The notes: a model not told the origin generated them from the letters alone. A stretch of 64,000 bases of DNA from Piscinibacter aquaticus (GCA_007994965.1 VOPW01000001.1:4312148-4376147), one strand, 5' to 3'. Counted from the stretch's first letter, positions 42,217 to 53,566 are shown. Numbers and translations: made by a program.

Positions 42217-44280
42217 GTGTCCGAACCCGCCTCGCTCAACCCGGCCCAGATGGAGGCGGTGCATCACCTGGGCGGCCCGTGCGGTGCTGGCCGGTGCCGG
42301 CTCGGGCAAGACGCGGGTGATCACGCACAAGATCGCGCGCCTGCTGCAGGCGGGCTATGCGCCCGCGCAGATCGCCGCGATCACCTTCACCAACAAGGCC
42401 GCCGCCGAGATGCGCGAGCGCGCCAAGGCGCTGATCGGTGCGCGCGCCGCCAAGCCGCTGGTGGTCAGCACCTTTCACTCGCTGGGGGTGCGCATGCTGC
42501 GCGAGGACGGCCAGCGTGTGGGCCTCAAGCCGCAGTTCAGCATCCTCGACAGCGACGACGTGCTGTCGATCCTGAAGGACGCCGGCGGCAGCAACGACAA
42601 CGCGCTGGCGCGCCGCTGGCAATGGGCGATCAGCCTGTGGAAGAACCAGGGGCTGAACAGCAGCGAGGTCGAACCCGGCAACGACGACGAGCGTGTCGCG
42701 CAGCGGTGATGCAGCGCTACGAGGAGCGCCTCGCGGCCTTCCAGGCGGTCGACTTCGACGACCTGATCGGCCTGCCGGTCGCGCTGCTGCGCCGCGACGA
42801 CGAGGCGCGCACGAAGTGGCAGAACGCGCTGCGCTACCTGCTGGTCGACGAATACCAGGACACCAACGCCGTGCAGTACGAACTGCTCAAGCTGCTGGCC
42901 GGCGAGCGCGCGATGTTCACCGCGGTGGGCGACGACGACCAGAGCATCTACGGCTGGCGCGGCGCCACCATCGAGAACCTGCGCCGGTTGCCGGCGGAGT
43001 ATCCGCAGCTCAAGGTGATCCCGCTGGAGCAGAACTACCGATCCACCGGCCACATCCTGCGCGCGGCCAATGCGGTGATCGGCCACAACCCCAAGCTGTT
43101 CGAGAAGAAGCTGTGGAGCGCCTTCGGTGATGGCGAGCCGGTGCGCGTGGTCGAGTGTGACGGCGAGGAGCACGAGGCCGAACGCGCCGTGGCCTTCATC
43201 CAGGCGCAGCGCGCGAACGGCGGAACGGCCGTTTCCACGGCCGGTGGCGGCGGTGGCGTTCAAGGACTTCGCCGTGCTGTACCGCGCCAACCACCAGGCC
43301 AAGGTGTTCGAGAAGGCGCTGCGCCGCGCGAACATTCCCTACAAGGTCTCCGGCGGGCAGAGTTTCTTCGACCGCGCCGAGATCAAGGACCTTTGCGCCT
43401 GGCTGCGCCTGCTCGTCAACAACGACGACGATCCAGCCTTCCTGCGCGCGGTGACCACGCCCAAGCGAGGCATCGGCCACCAGACGCTGGCCAGCCTGGG
43501 CGAATTCGCCGCCAAGTGGAAGACCAGCCTGTACGAGGCGCTGTTCGCCGAGCCTGGGCACCGCGGTCAATGCGCGGGCGATCGGCTCGCTGCACGAGTT
43601 CGGCCGATACGTGAGCGACCTCGAGTACCGCGCGCGCCACACCGTCGGCGCCGAAGATGCCAAGGCATTGCTGACGGGCTGGCTGAAGGACATCGGCTAC
43701 GAGAAGCACCTCTACGAGGGCGAGGAGAGCGAGAAGCTCGCCGCGGCACGCTGGTCGAACGTGATGGACTTCGTCGACTGGATCGCCAAGCGCTGCGGCG
43801 GCGAGATCGAGAACGATGGCGGCCTCTCGGTCGAGACCGAAAGGAAGAGCGTGCTCGACGTGGCGCAGACCATCTCGGTGATCATCAGCCTGGCCGAACG
43901 CGGCGACGAGCAGGACGTGGTGACGCTCTCGACCCTTCACGCCGCCAAGGGCCTGGAGTGGCCGCACGTGGTGCTGGCGGGTGTCAACGAAGGCTTGCTG
44001 CCCTTCCGAAGCGAAGACGACGAGATGACGCCGCAGCGCCTCGAGGAAGAACGCCGGCTGATGTACGTGGGCATCACGCGCGCGCACCACGCTGGCGATC
44101 AGCACGCTGCGCCGGCGCAAGCGCGGCCGCGACACGGTGGCCGGCGTGCCCAGCCGCTTCATCGCCGAGATGAAGCTGCACGAGGTGCAGGAGAAGGTCG
44201 ATCCGCGCGCGAAGCTCAAGGCGCTGCGAGAGGCCGCGGCGGCGCGCGCCGGTGCGGCGGCGGCAAAGGTCGAGCCCTGA
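42217..44280 (+). CDS. rep: ATP-dependent DNA helicase Rep (five frameshifts)
   Basis: This is a superfamily 1 3'-5' helicase of about 690 residues that helps restart forks and clear proteins ahead of replication. Motifs are I ([11 protein letters not shown]), Ia ([16 protein letters not shown]), II ([10 protein letters not shown]), III ([14 protein letters not shown]), IV (LEQNYRST), V ([18 protein letters not shown]) and VI ([14 protein letters not shown]). Breaks occur at about 42283 (CCTGG reads CGG), 42706, 43243 (CCTGG reads CCGG after loss of two bases), 43556 (CCTGG reads CCTGGG) and 44093. The start is GTG 42217 ([14 protein letters not shown]). Conserved length and motifs argue for a functional gene. 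Confidence 0.93.
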
Positions 44281-44282
44281 TC

Positions 44283-44929
44283 ATGCTGCCGCTCGCGATC
44301 GCGCTGACGGCGACTGTCGCAATTGCCGCGGGCCTCGGCCTCCTGCCGGCGGCTGCACTGTTTGTCGCCAAGCCGCTGACCACCGTGCTGCTGATCGTGC
44401 ATGCGGCTCGGCGCGGCGCCGACGAGCCGGTGGCGCGCCGCTGGATCCTCGTCGGGCTGGTGCTCTCGCTGGCCGGCGACATCGCGCTGCTGTGGCCGAA
44501 GCAGGGCTTCCTGCCCGGGCTGATCGCCTTCCTGCTCGCCCACTGGCCTACATCGCGGCCTTCCATCACCGCATGCGCTTCGCGGCACGCTGGCAGCCCT
44601 TCGCGGTCTATGCGCTGATCGCGGCGGGCGTGCTGCTCGTGCTCTGGCCCGGCATTCCGGCGGCGCTCTTGGTGCCGGTGCTGCTCTACGTCGCCTGCCT
44701 CGGCTCGATGGCGGCGCAATCGGCCGTCGTGTGGCTGGCGGCGCGCGGCACCGCCGGCGAGGCGCTCGCCCGCAGCGGCGCCGTCGGCGGCGCGCTGTTC
44801 ATGCTGTCGGATGCGCTGCTGGCCTTCAACAAGTTTGCCGCGCCGCTGCCCGCTGCGTCGCTGCTCGTGCTGGCCAGCTACTGGGCCGCGCAGTGGTTCA
44901 TTGCCGGCTCGCTGCGCGAGTCGGGCTGA
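44283..44929 (+). CDS. YhhN/TMEM86-family membrane protein (frameshifted)
   Basis: This is a polytopic membrane protein of about 216 residues with eight predicted helices, in the lysoplasmalogenase (YhhN/TMEM86) family. Core motifs are FVAKPLTTVLLI, LVLSLAGDIALLWP with the conserved Gly-Asp, and GALFMLSDALLAFNKF with the second Asp. Eukaryotic members hydrolyse the vinyl-ether bond of lysoplasmalogens; activity in this lineage is unproven. The frame breaks at about 44544, where CCTGG reads CTGG; repair gives LLAHLAYIAAFHHRM. It starts two bases after rep. Confidence 0.86.
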
Positions 44930-44932
44930 CGA

Positions 44933-45757
44933 TCACATGCCCTTGAAGAGCCCGGTGAAGCTGCGCGAGACCTCCAGCTTCTCCGGGTGACCCTTCACGC
45001 TGACCAGCTGCCGGCCGCGCAGGTCGCGGCTGACGCCGGCGATGGCCTTCACGTTGACCAGCGTCGAGCGGTGGATCTGCCAGAACAGCTCGGCGTCGAG
45101 TTCGTCGACCAGTTCCTTGATCGGCTTGCGGATCAGCGCCTCGGTGCTGGCGGTCTGCACGCGGGTGTACTTCTCGTCGGAGATGAAGAAGAGCACGTCT
45201 TCCACCGGGATCATCTGGATGCTCTGGCCCACGGTGGCCTGGATCCACTTCAGCTTCGCCGCCCCGGCCGGGTTCATGTGTGCCGAGAGCTTCTGCAGCA
45301 GCTGCTGCATGCCGCCGAGCGCCGGCCCTTCGCCTTGTGCGCGGTGGGCGATACGCTTGCCGATGCGCTCGGCGGTGCGGGCCGGGCGCTCGCGCTCGGC
45401 GGGCTTGAGCACGTAGTCGGCGGCGCCTTGCTCGAAGGCCTCGACCGCATATTCGTCGTAGGCGGTGATGAAGACCACTTCGCAGCCGGGCCAGCCGTCG
45501 CTCGTCTCGTCGCCGCAGGGCAGCTGCGCGATCGCACGCGCCGCCTCGACGCCGGTCATGCCGGGCATGCGGATGTCGAGGAAGGCGACGTCGGGGTGGT
45601 GCTGCTCGACGAGCTGCACCGCCTCGGCGCCGTTCTTCGCCTCGGCGACGATCTCCAGCGTGGGCCAGGCTTCGGCCAGCCGCGTGCGCAGCTGGTCGCG
45701 CATCAGCCGCTCGTCGTCGGCGATCACGGCGCGAAGGGTCCGCGTGCTGTCGTTCAT
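44933..45757 (-). CDS. LytTR-type response regulator
   Basis: This is a 274-residue response regulator of the AlgR/LytR type. The receiver domain has the acidic pair at 14-15 (IADDERLMRDQL), the phospho-acceptor Asp61 in FLDIRMPG, and Lys in YVLKPAERERP. The C-terminal LytTR DNA-binding domain includes DVLFFISDEKYTRVQT, FWQIHRSTLVNV and VKGHPEKLEVSRSF. It overlaps the stop of the kinase gene (ATGA), so they form one two-component unit. Target genes cannot be read here. The frame is intact. Confidence 0.92.
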   Translation of the reverse strand: MNDSTRTLRAVIADDERLMRDQLRTRLAEAWPTLEIVAEAKNGAEAVQLVEQHHPDVAFLDIRMPGMTGVEAARAIAQLPCGDETSDGWPGCEVVFITAYDEYAVEAFEQGAADYVLKPAERERPARTAERIGKRIAHRAQGEGPALGGMQQLLQKLSAHMNPAGAAKLKWIQATVGQSIQMIPVEDVLFFISDEKYTRVQTASTEALIRKPIKELVDELDAELFWQIHRSTLVNVKAIAGVSRDLRGRQLVSVKGHPEKLEVSRSFTGLFKGM

Positions 45758-47144
45758 GCCGGCATCGTAGCGTCGTCACCCGCCTGCGCGACGTAGGGCA
45801 CGGTGATCGTCACCCTGGTGCCGCCGGGCGGGTTCTCGGCAACGGTGAGCGCGGCCTTGTTGCCGTACAGCAGCTTCAGGCGCTCGCGGATGTTGTTCAG
45901 CCCGATGCCGGTGCCGGCAGTAGCGGCCTTGCCGAAGCCGACGCCGGTGTCGGCCACCGTCACCGCCAGCTTGCCGTGCACGATCTGCGCCTTCACCGAC
46001 AGCAGGCCGCCTTCCGGCTTGGGCTCCAGGCCGTGCTTGATCGCGTTCTCGACCAGACTCTGGATCATCATCGGCGGGAACTCCGCCGAGCGCAGGCCTT
46101 CGGGCACGTCGATCTCGGTCATCAGCCGGTCTTCCATGCGCACCTTGAGGATCTCGAGGTAGGGCTGGATCACGCCCATCTCGCGGCCGAGGTCGCGCAC
46201 GCCGTTGCCGTGGCCGTTGGCCTCGCGCATCGTCGGCATGCTGGCGCGCAGCAGCGCGATCAGATTCTTCTGCATCGCCGAGGCGCGCTTCGGGTCGGTC
46301 TCGATCAGGTGGTCGATCGAGGCCAGCGTGTTGAACAGGAAGTGCGGCTCCACCTGCGCCTGCATCGCCGCCATGCGCGCTTCCACCACTGGCGCTTGAG
46401 CTGCTCGGCCTCGGCCGTCTCGGTGGCCTGCGCGGCCTTCACCTCGGCCTGCATGCGGCCCTTGTAGGTGATCTTCAGGATCGCCGACATCGCGATCCAC
46501 AGGAAGGCCAGCTCCGGCAGGCCGTCGCCGAGGCTGGTGCGGCGCAGGCGCATCGGCGGGCCGCCGTCCGGCGGCTGGATCTCCGGGATGTGCTCCTTGG
46601 CTTCGGCCGCAGCCTCCTGGGCGGCATCGCGCGCCTCCTCGATCGCCTGCTTGATCTGGTCGCGCGCCTCGCGCACGGCTTCGCGCACGGTCTCGTTGTC
46701 GGCGCCGGGCGGCACCTTGATCTGGATGCCCTCGGGGCCGATCTCGATCTGTTCGGGCGCGCCGGAGGCTGCCGTGCCCGGCGCGCTCGCCGCGGCGGCC
46801 GGCGTGGCGCCGCGCACGATGCGGATGCCGTTCTCCGTCACGCTGATCTCCACGCCCGCATGCGGCGCGCTGGCGCCGGGCTTGGGCGGCTTGGCCGTCT
46901 CGATCTTCACCACCGGCTCCTTGCGCTTGACCGGCACCGGCTCCCAGGTCGACCAGCTCAGGCTGAACGGCGGCACGTTCTGCAGCACGCCGCTGATGAT
47001 CAGCAGCAGCAGCGACAGCGCGAAGAACTTCGCCCAGCCGATGCCGACCAGCCAGCTGCCGTAGGCGTGGTAGCCGCGGACGACGGCGTCGCCGAATTCG
47101 GACCAGCGGCTCGGTCGCGGCGGCACAGGCGGCAGCGGGGGCAT
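45754..47144 (-). CDS. LytS/AlgZ-type sensor histidine kinase with unusual periplasmic domain (frameshifted)
   Basis: This is a sensor kinase of about 463 residues. One membrane helix lies at about 36-53 and another at about 209-226. Between them is a roughly 150-residue region with two similar short beta motifs (VEISVTENGIRIV at 98-110 and IEIGPEGIQIKV at 133-144) and a long charged amphipathic helix at about 150-185. The kinase core shows QVEPHFLFNTLASIDHLI with the phospho-His, then SLVENAIKHGLEPK and GTGIGLNNIRERL of the ATPase domain. The frame breaks at about 46390, where CCTGG (plus strand) reads CTGG; repair gives KRQVVEARMAAMQ. The start at 47144 is tentative. Confidence 0.88.
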
Positions 47145-47302
47145 CGGCGGGGCGGGGGTATGGACGGGGACATGGGGCGCGGTCCGGTGGGAACTGGCCG
47201 CGACTGTACGGGCCGCCCGAGCCGGCCGCGAGTGCCATGCGACGGCCGCGCACGCCGGCGCGACAGGCTGCGCCGGCGGCCGACAGCCCGGAAGCCTTCC
47301 GG

Positions 47303-48729
47303 CTACAGGAAGCCGATCGAGCGTGCGCTGCCGAAGTTCTTCAGGTTGGGCAGCACCGCGTCGAGCTGCGTCGCGCTGGCGCCGAACCAGCCGAGCAGCG
47401 TGGCGGCGTACTGGTCGACCGACAGCGTCGGGATCCAGCGGCCCTGCAGCTCCCAGCTGTCCACGCCGACGTCGTCCGGCCCGCCGAGCACCAGCGTGGG
47501 GTAGCTGCCGTAGGTGGTGCCGCCGCGCACCGCACCGCCGATCACCAGGGTGGTGGTTGCCCCAGGCGTGGTCGGTGCCGCTGCTGTTGTTCGGCGTGAA
47601 GGTGCGGCCGAAATCGCTCTGCGTGAAGGCGGTCACCGCATCGGCCAGCGCCAGCGCCTTCATCGCGTTGTGGAAGCAGGCCAGCGAATCGCCCACCTGC
47701 TTGAGCAGCGTGGCGTGGTTGCCGGTCAGCGCATCGGCGCCGATCTGGTTGCCGTGGGTGTCGAAGCCGCCGAGCTGGGCGAAGAAGATCTGCCGGTTGC
47801 CCTGCACGGTGGCGTTGCCGGCGATCAGCTTGGCGATCTGGTACAGCTGCCGCGGCAGGCCGTTGGCCACCGTGCCGTTGCTGATCAGCGGCGCGAAGGC
47901 GTTGTCGATCGCGGCGATCGAGCCCGGCTGGCCGGGTGTGACCTTGATCAGCGCGGCCAGCCGGTCCGAGACGGCGAAGGCATCGCGCTGCATCTGCGCA
48001 TAGACATCGGCGGTCGGTGTCCTGCGCCTCGGCATAGATGCCGCGCAGCGCATCGGCGCGCGCCACCAGCGGCGCATAGCCGGTGCGCCAGCTCTCGGTG
48101 CCCAGCTCGTAGGCGCCGAAGGTGGCGCCGGGGTCGGGCAGCACCAGCGGCGCCGACAGCGACGACAGGCCGAAGCGACCGTTGCCACCGACCGAGATCA
48201 CCGGGTTGGTCGTGGCCAGCACCTGGGTGGCACGGCCGCCCCAGCCGGTGCGCGTCAGCGCGTCGGTGCTGCCGGTCTCCCACAGCACCTGCTGGTCGCT
48301 GTGCGAGAAGAGGCTGTCGGGCACCGTGGTCGGAGCTCTGTGGCGCGGCGCGGAACTGTGCTTTCGTGATCGGCTGGAACAAGGGGCCGACGTTGAAGAC
48401 CGGTGCCAGCCGGCCCTCGGCCCAGGCCGGCGCGAGGGCCGACAGCGCCGGGTGCAGGCCGTAGCCGCTGGTGCCCATCGGTACCAGGCTGGCCTGCGGC
48501 AGCGCCAGCGCCTTGCGCACCGCGGCGTACTGGCCGTAGCGCGTGGCGTCGGTCGGCACGATGGTGTTCAGGCCGTCGTTGCCGCCGTACAGGAAGATGC
48601 AGACCAGCGCCTTGTAGTCGGCGGCGCGCGCCGGCGCGGCCGGCAGCAGCAGGTTGCCCAGCGTGCCGAGGCCGGCGCTGGCGCCGACGAGGCCGGCGGC
48701 CTTGAGCCAGTGACGGCGGAGGGGTTCAT
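47303..48729 (-). CDS. DUF1501 exported protein (several frameshifts)
   Basis: This is a protein of about 475 residues in the DUF1501 family, related to the alkaline-phosphatase/sulfatase fold. After repair of a C5 run at 48722 the N terminus is MNPLRRHWLKAAGLVG, a Tat-type signal (RRHWLK) with cleavage after ARA. Family motifs are CIFLYGGNDGLNTIVP, LFSHSDQQ, GGFDTHGNQ, and the late FGRTFTPNNSSGTDHAWGN with metal-type Asp and His. Further breaks lie near 48335 and 48012, and at 47547 where CCTGG reads CCCTGG on the coding strand. It is co-directional with the DUF1800 gene, the usual partner. Confidence 0.88.
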
Positions 48730-48740
48730 GCGGTGGTCCT

Positions 48741-50545
48741 TCATCGCTGCACCTGGAAGGCGGGGGTCGCGAACACGAGGTAGGCGGCCTGCTTGACGCG
48801 CTCGCTCTGCCAGCTGCTGCTGCTCGACGCGTTGAAGGCTTCCACCGCGGTGACGATGCGCCCGCGCGTGCCCGCCGGCAGCACGCCACCGGTGGCCAGC
48901 ACCGACATCCGGTCGACCAGCCTTCCGGCATCGGTTGCGTCGGCCTCGAAGGGCGTGGTGTCGATGCGCGTGCCGAAGGCGCCGGGTACGTTCGCGGCCG
49001 GCGTCGAGCCACCCCAGTACAGCAGGTAGGTCAGGAAGTTCAGCCGCTCCAGCGCCGAGTTCGCGTTGTGGATGCCGAACTGCGGGCCGACCATCGCCGG
49101 CTTGCCCGGCACCGGGTAGTCGGGCGGATAGAAATTGAACACCGAGGGCGGGCGGAAGACATGCTGGCGCAGCGTCTCGCCCCACCACTGGCCAGCGCCT
49201 CGCCATCGCTGCGGCCGTTGAGCGCGCGCAGCGTGGCGGTGAACATCAGCGTTGGCTCGCGCAGCTTGCCGGCCGAGCGAGCGGGCGTTTCGCTGCGCGC
49301 TTCGGCATCGAGCAGGATCGCCGCCACGGTGGCCGCCAGATCGCCGCGCTGGCCGGCGCCGAAGCTGCGGCCCTCGGCGCTGTAGGTACCGGCGATGAAG
49401 GCATTGGCCACCCGCTGCACGTAGGCCGGGCTCGGGTTGCTGCTGACCGGTGCTGGATCAGCTGCTTGGCGATGAAGGGCGCGGTATTCGGGTGCGTCAT
49501 CACGCTGTCGAGCACCGTCTCCAGCGCACTCGCCGGCGTGCTGCCGGCCGGCTTGGCCAGCCCATCAGCAGCGGCCGGTTCTCGGCATCGTGGTAGCGCG
49601 CCACCGGCACCATGTCGCCGCCGTAGTACTGGCAGTTGGCGCCGGTGGGCCAGCAGCCGTAGGGCGTGGCGCCGCCGGCCGGGTAGGTCCAGCCGGTCAG
49701 CGCATAGGCGTAGTTGCGCACCGTCTCGTTGCTGTAGGTCGGCGCGCAGGCGCCGCCCTTGAGCGTGCCGTCGGCATTGAGCTCGCAGGTGCCGATCGAG
49801 AACAGCTGCAGCAGCTCGCGCGCGTAGTTCTCGTTCGGCGCCGCCTTGTCGTTGTTGGCGTTGTTCAGGAAGTCGCCCATCACCGGCGACACCGTCACCT
49901 TCTTCAGCAGCTGGCGGTAGTTGCCGAAGGCGTTGTCGAGCAGCGCGTTGTGATAGTTGCGCAGCCCGTAGGTGCCCTCGACGTCGAGGTTGTTGACGAC
50001 GAGGATCTGCTGCAGCGCGAAGGCCACGCGCTGGCGCAGCTGGTCGGCGTTCTGCGTGGCATTGCGGTAGAAGTCCCACACCAGCGGCTGGCTCGAATAC
50101 CAGTCGCGCCAGCAGTTCGGGCCGGAATAGGCGGCCTGGTCGCAGAAGCCGGTGTTGCTGGTGTTCTTGTGGATCGCGTCGCCGTTGCCCGAGGTGTACC
50201 GAGAGGCCGAGCGCGCCATCTGCCCGGCGATCCAGGCGGCGCGGCCCTGGGTGCGGATCTCGCCGACCAGCGCCTCGGTGGCGCCGAAGGTGGACTGATC
50301 GGCCAGGCGCCGGGCGTCGCGCACGGTGACCGTGGCGGGTGCGGGCGGAGGGGGTGCAGGAGGGGGAGGTGGGGGCGGCGGCGCGGAGGGTTGGGGCCCG
50401 GCGCCGGGGCAGGGGTGGGCGTTCCGGCCGAGGGCGGCGCCGAGGTCTCGTTGCTGCCGCCGCCGCAGGCAGTCAGCAATGCGGCGGCACCGGCCGCGGC
50501 GAACAGGGCCCGCAGCGTTGCCGCGGCCTCGATGGACTGGCGCAT
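48741..50545 (-). CDS. DUF1800 lipoprotein (four frameshifts)
   Basis: This is a DUF1800-family protein of about 602 residues. The N terminus is a lipoprotein signal (AALLTACGGGS, lipid Cys27) followed by a Pro-rich linker of about 35 residues with runs of eight prolines. Family motifs are RLADQSTFGATEALV, the WDFYRNATQNADQLRQRVAFAL-like segment (QLRQRVAFALQQIL), NENYARELLQLFSIG and FRPPSVFNFYPPDYP. Breaks occur near 50405, at 49560 and 49449 (both CCWGG), and near 49195 (repair gives ALAQWWGETLRQHV). The function of DUF1800/DUF1501 pairs is not established; surface or periplasmic roles are assumed. Confidence 0.87.
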
Positions 50546-50652
50546 GACACTCCCTTGGCCGTCGTGATCGCGGCCTGCGCCGCGGACGATGCCGCAGCGT
50601 CGGGGGCGGCCGGTGTCCAAACGTGACGCCGGCCGGCGCCGGCATCAGCTTG

Positions 50653-52161
50653 TCACAGCTCGTTGTTCTGTCGCGGCGCCGGCCGCTTCGCCGCGGTGGC
50701 CGCCGCGCGTGCATTCAGCGCATTGGGGAAGTACAGCGCGGTCAGGCTCGCGGTGTGCACCGGCACGAAGGCCTCGCGCTGCGGCGTGTCGCCGGCAAAG
50801 CGGCGCCAGTCGCGCAGCCAGAAGATGTCGTCGCAGGTCTGCAGCAGGCCGAGCGTCTCGCGGTCGCCGACCAGCACGCCCTGCACGCGCAGACCGAGTT
50901 CCGTGCGTGCCTCCTCCAGATGCTCCAGCGTGGCCGGCGTGCAGCCGAATTCTCCGTCGCTGACGATCAGCAGGTCGGCGCCGCTCCAGCGCGCCTCGCG
51001 CACGCGCTGCACCGCGCGCTCGATCGGCGCCTGCACGTCGGTGCCGCCGTCGAAGCTCTGGCCGAGCAGCGCGAACAGCGCATCGATGCCTTCGTGCGGC
51101 CGTTCGCTGGGCCGGAGGTCGCGCTCGACGATCTCGTCGGGCCCGCCGAAGGCGATCAGCAGGCAGCCGCGCTGCTCGCGATGGGCGGTGCGCAGCGCCT
51201 CCAGCACCACCGCCTTGGCGATGTTCTCCGGCGCGCCCTGCATCGAGCCGGAGGTGTCGACGGCGAGGATGATCGGGCCGCGCTCCAGCCGCTCGGGCCG
51301 CGGCGCGCTGCGCTGGCGGGCGCGGCCCTGCGGATCGGGCACCAGGTCGATCAGCACCGCTTCGCTCTGGTAGGTGAGCAGTCGGCTCTCGGCGAGCCGG
51401 GCGCGCCACAGCTTGTGCAGCACCGGGTGGCGGATCTGCATCGCCTCGCTGCCGAGCATGCGCTCGAGCCGGTCGGAGTGGCGGATGCCCATCAGCTCGC
51501 CCGGCGCATCGGGCAGGCGCGTCTCGCGCTCGATCAGCGGCAGCGGCGTGTCGTCGGGGACGAGCTGCGCCAGCGGCGCCGGCGGGCGTGCCGGGTGGTG
51601 GTGCGCACGGCCGAGCGCGCGGATCAGCTCGGCCAGTGGTTGCAGATGCGCCAGCAGCGCCGACAGCCGCTGCGCCTCGCGCCATTCGCGCGCGGTCAGC
51701 CGGCCGCGCAGTTCGTCCCAGCGCAGGTGGGCGAGGTCTCCCAGTCCCTGCATCAGCGCGAGCGCTTCTTCCCAGCCGCTCTTCTCGAGTTCCCATTCGC
51801 CGCGGAAGCCCTCGGCGCATTCGTCGATGGCCTGCGCGCGGCTGCGGCGGGGCTGCAGGTCGACGATGCGGTCGAGGTGCCAGCACATCGTGCGCAGCAC
51901 CTGCTCGGCCAATGCCGGCACGCCGCGCGTGAGCGAGGGCAGCTCGAGCTCGCCAATCGCGCGGCGCATCGGGGCCAGCGCCTCTCCATCGCCGAAGTCG
52001 TGTTCGACGTCGGGCAGGCGACCTTCGTCGAGCGCATCGAGCCAGGCGCGCAGATCGGCCGGGCGAGCCGCGCTGTCGCCGCAGGCCGTGGTCAGCCCGG
52101 GCAGCCACAGCTCACGCGGCAGCGCGGCGAGGCGGTCGTAGGGCGCGTCCAGCGGCTGCAT
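50653..52161 (-). CDS. viaA: ViaA-like VWA-domain protein
   Basis: This is a cytosolic protein of about 502 residues with a helical N-terminal region and a C-terminal von Willebrand A domain. The metal-ion-dependent adhesion site is seen as DTSGSMQG (about residue 345), then GGTDVQAPIER and LIVSDGEFGC. The context, immediately downstream of a MoxR AAA+ gene with a 17-base gap, matches the RavA-ViaA pair, which acts on respiratory or membrane proteins in enterobacteria. Length and domain order agree with ViaA. The frame is intact across the whole gene, unlike its neighbours. Confidence 0.82.
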   Translation of the reverse strand: MQPLDAPYDRLAALPRELWLPGLTTACGDSAARPADLRAWLDALDEGRLPDVEHDFGDGEALAPMRRAIGELELPSLTRGVPALAEQVLRTMCWHLDRIVDLQPRRSRAQAIDECAEGFRGEWELEKSGWEEALALMQGLGDLAHLRWDELRGRLTAREWREAQRLSALLAHLQPLAELIRALGRAHHHPARPPAPLAQLVPDDTPLPLIERETRLPDAPGELMGIRHSDRLERMLGSEAMQIRHPVLHKLWRARLAESRLLTYQSEAVLIDLVPDPQGRARQRSAPRPERLERGPIILAVDTSGSMQGAPENIAKAVVLEALRTAHREQRGCLLIAFGGPDEIVERDLRPSERPHEGIDALFALLGQSFDGGTDVQAPIERAVQRVREARWSGADLLIVSDGEFGCTPATLEHLEEARTELGLRVQGVLVGDRETLGLLQTCDDIFWLRDWRRFAGDTPQREAFVPVHTASLTALYFPNALNARAAATAAKRPAPRQNNEL

Positions 52162-52174
52162 GGGGCCGCCGGGC

Positions 52175-53566
52175 TCAGGCGCCGAGCGCGATCGGCTCGG
52201 GCGTGATGGCCGGCAGCGACTCGTCCACCGGCAGCGCGGCGAAGCCTTCGCGCACCGCGGCAAGCCGCGTGACCAGGGACTCGAGCAGGTCGATGGTGTG
52301 CTGGCGATTGGCCCGCAGCGCGTGGCCGCCAGCGACGGTGGCAGCCAGACGCGCCCGTCGAGCGCTGCTTCCAGCGCGGCGAGCGCTTCGCGCAGCGCGG
52401 GCAGCGGCTCGCTGGCACGCGCGATGACCTCATCGACCTGCGCCACGCGCGCGGCCACGTGAACCGGGCTCCAGCGCCGGCGCATCGCGTGTTCCAGCGA
52501 GGCCGAGACGATGCGCAGCATGCCGCCTTCGCTGGCGCCGCCGATCGATCGGGCCAGCGCCAGCTTGCCGGCGTTGTCGTCGCCATCTTCGGCCGGCATC
52601 GAGCTCGATCTCGAGCTGTTTCTCGAAGGCCTCGACGGCGCGCGTGAGCCACGGCGCCTCCTGCGGCTCGGCCCGGGCCACCTCGCGCACGAACCAGGCC
52701 TGCAAGGCTTCGATCTGCGCCGGCTGCGCCGCGACCACGTAGGGCACCAGCCAGAGGTCGAGCGCATCGACGGCCATGCGGCCTTCGCTCAGCGCGGCGC
52801 TGCGCAGCAGCCCGACGAGCTGCCGCCAGCGCCGGTCCGACACCGCGATGCCCTGCGACTGCGCGAAGCCGCGCAGCGCGGCGAGCGCGCCGGTCACGTC
52901 GGCCGGCAGTGCCACCCGCTCGCGCTCCGCGAGCAGCCGCTGCAGTTCGTCGGCCGTGATCGGCTCGACCACGCCGGTATCGGCCGCGGCCTCCGCGGGC
53001 AGCGCGAGCAGCGCAGCAAACGACGCATCGCTCACCGAAGCCACCGGCACGCGCAGCAGGAAGCGGTCGTAGAAGGCCATCAAGGCCTCTTCCGCCGGTA
53101 CCTCGTTGGTGGCGCCGACCACACTGATCAGCGGCACGCGCAGGCGCGCGCTGCCGTTGTCGAACTCGCGCTCGTTGAGCAGCGTGAGCAGCGCGTTCAG
53201 GATGGCCGAATTGGCCTTGAACACCTCGTCGAGGAAGGCGATGCTGGCCGTGGGCAGGTAGCCGTCGACCAGCCGCTCGTAGCGGTCGTGCTCGAGCGCC
53301 TTCAGCGACAGCGGGCCGAACAGTTCCTCGGGGGTGGAGAAGCGGGTGAGCAGCCGCTCGAAGTAGCGCGCGCCGTCGAAGGCGCGGTGCAGCCGACGCG
53401 CCAGCTCGCTCTTGGCGGTGCCGGGCGGGCCGATGAGCAGGACATGCTCGCCGGTCAGCGCGGCCAGCAGCGCCAGCCGAACGGCGGTGTCGCGCTCGAG
53501 CAGCCCGGCTTCGAGCCGGGCCACCCGGGCGGCGAGCCGCGCGGGGTCGGCAGGGGCAGCGTTCAT
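52175..53566 (-). CDS. ravA: RavA-like MoxR AAA+ ATPase (two frameshifts)
   Basis: This is an AAA+ ATPase of about 463 residues of the MoxR/RavA type. The Walker A is GPPGTAKSELARRLH, followed by FSTPEELFGPLSLKALEHDRY, Walker B FLDEVFKAN, the sensor-1 region VVGATNEVPAEE, and the RavA-type helical C terminus. Breaks lie near 52596 and at about 52330, where CCTGG on the coding strand reads CTGG (repair gives PPSPGGHALRANRQHTI). The downstream VWA gene is its expected partner. The role is probably chaperone-like maturation of a complex not identified here. Confidence 0.86.

Noticed and set aside
47270..47303. Terminator after the DUF1501 gene
   Set aside because: A small CCGGAA-GCC-TTCCGG hairpin is present but there is no T run, so I do not list it as a terminator.
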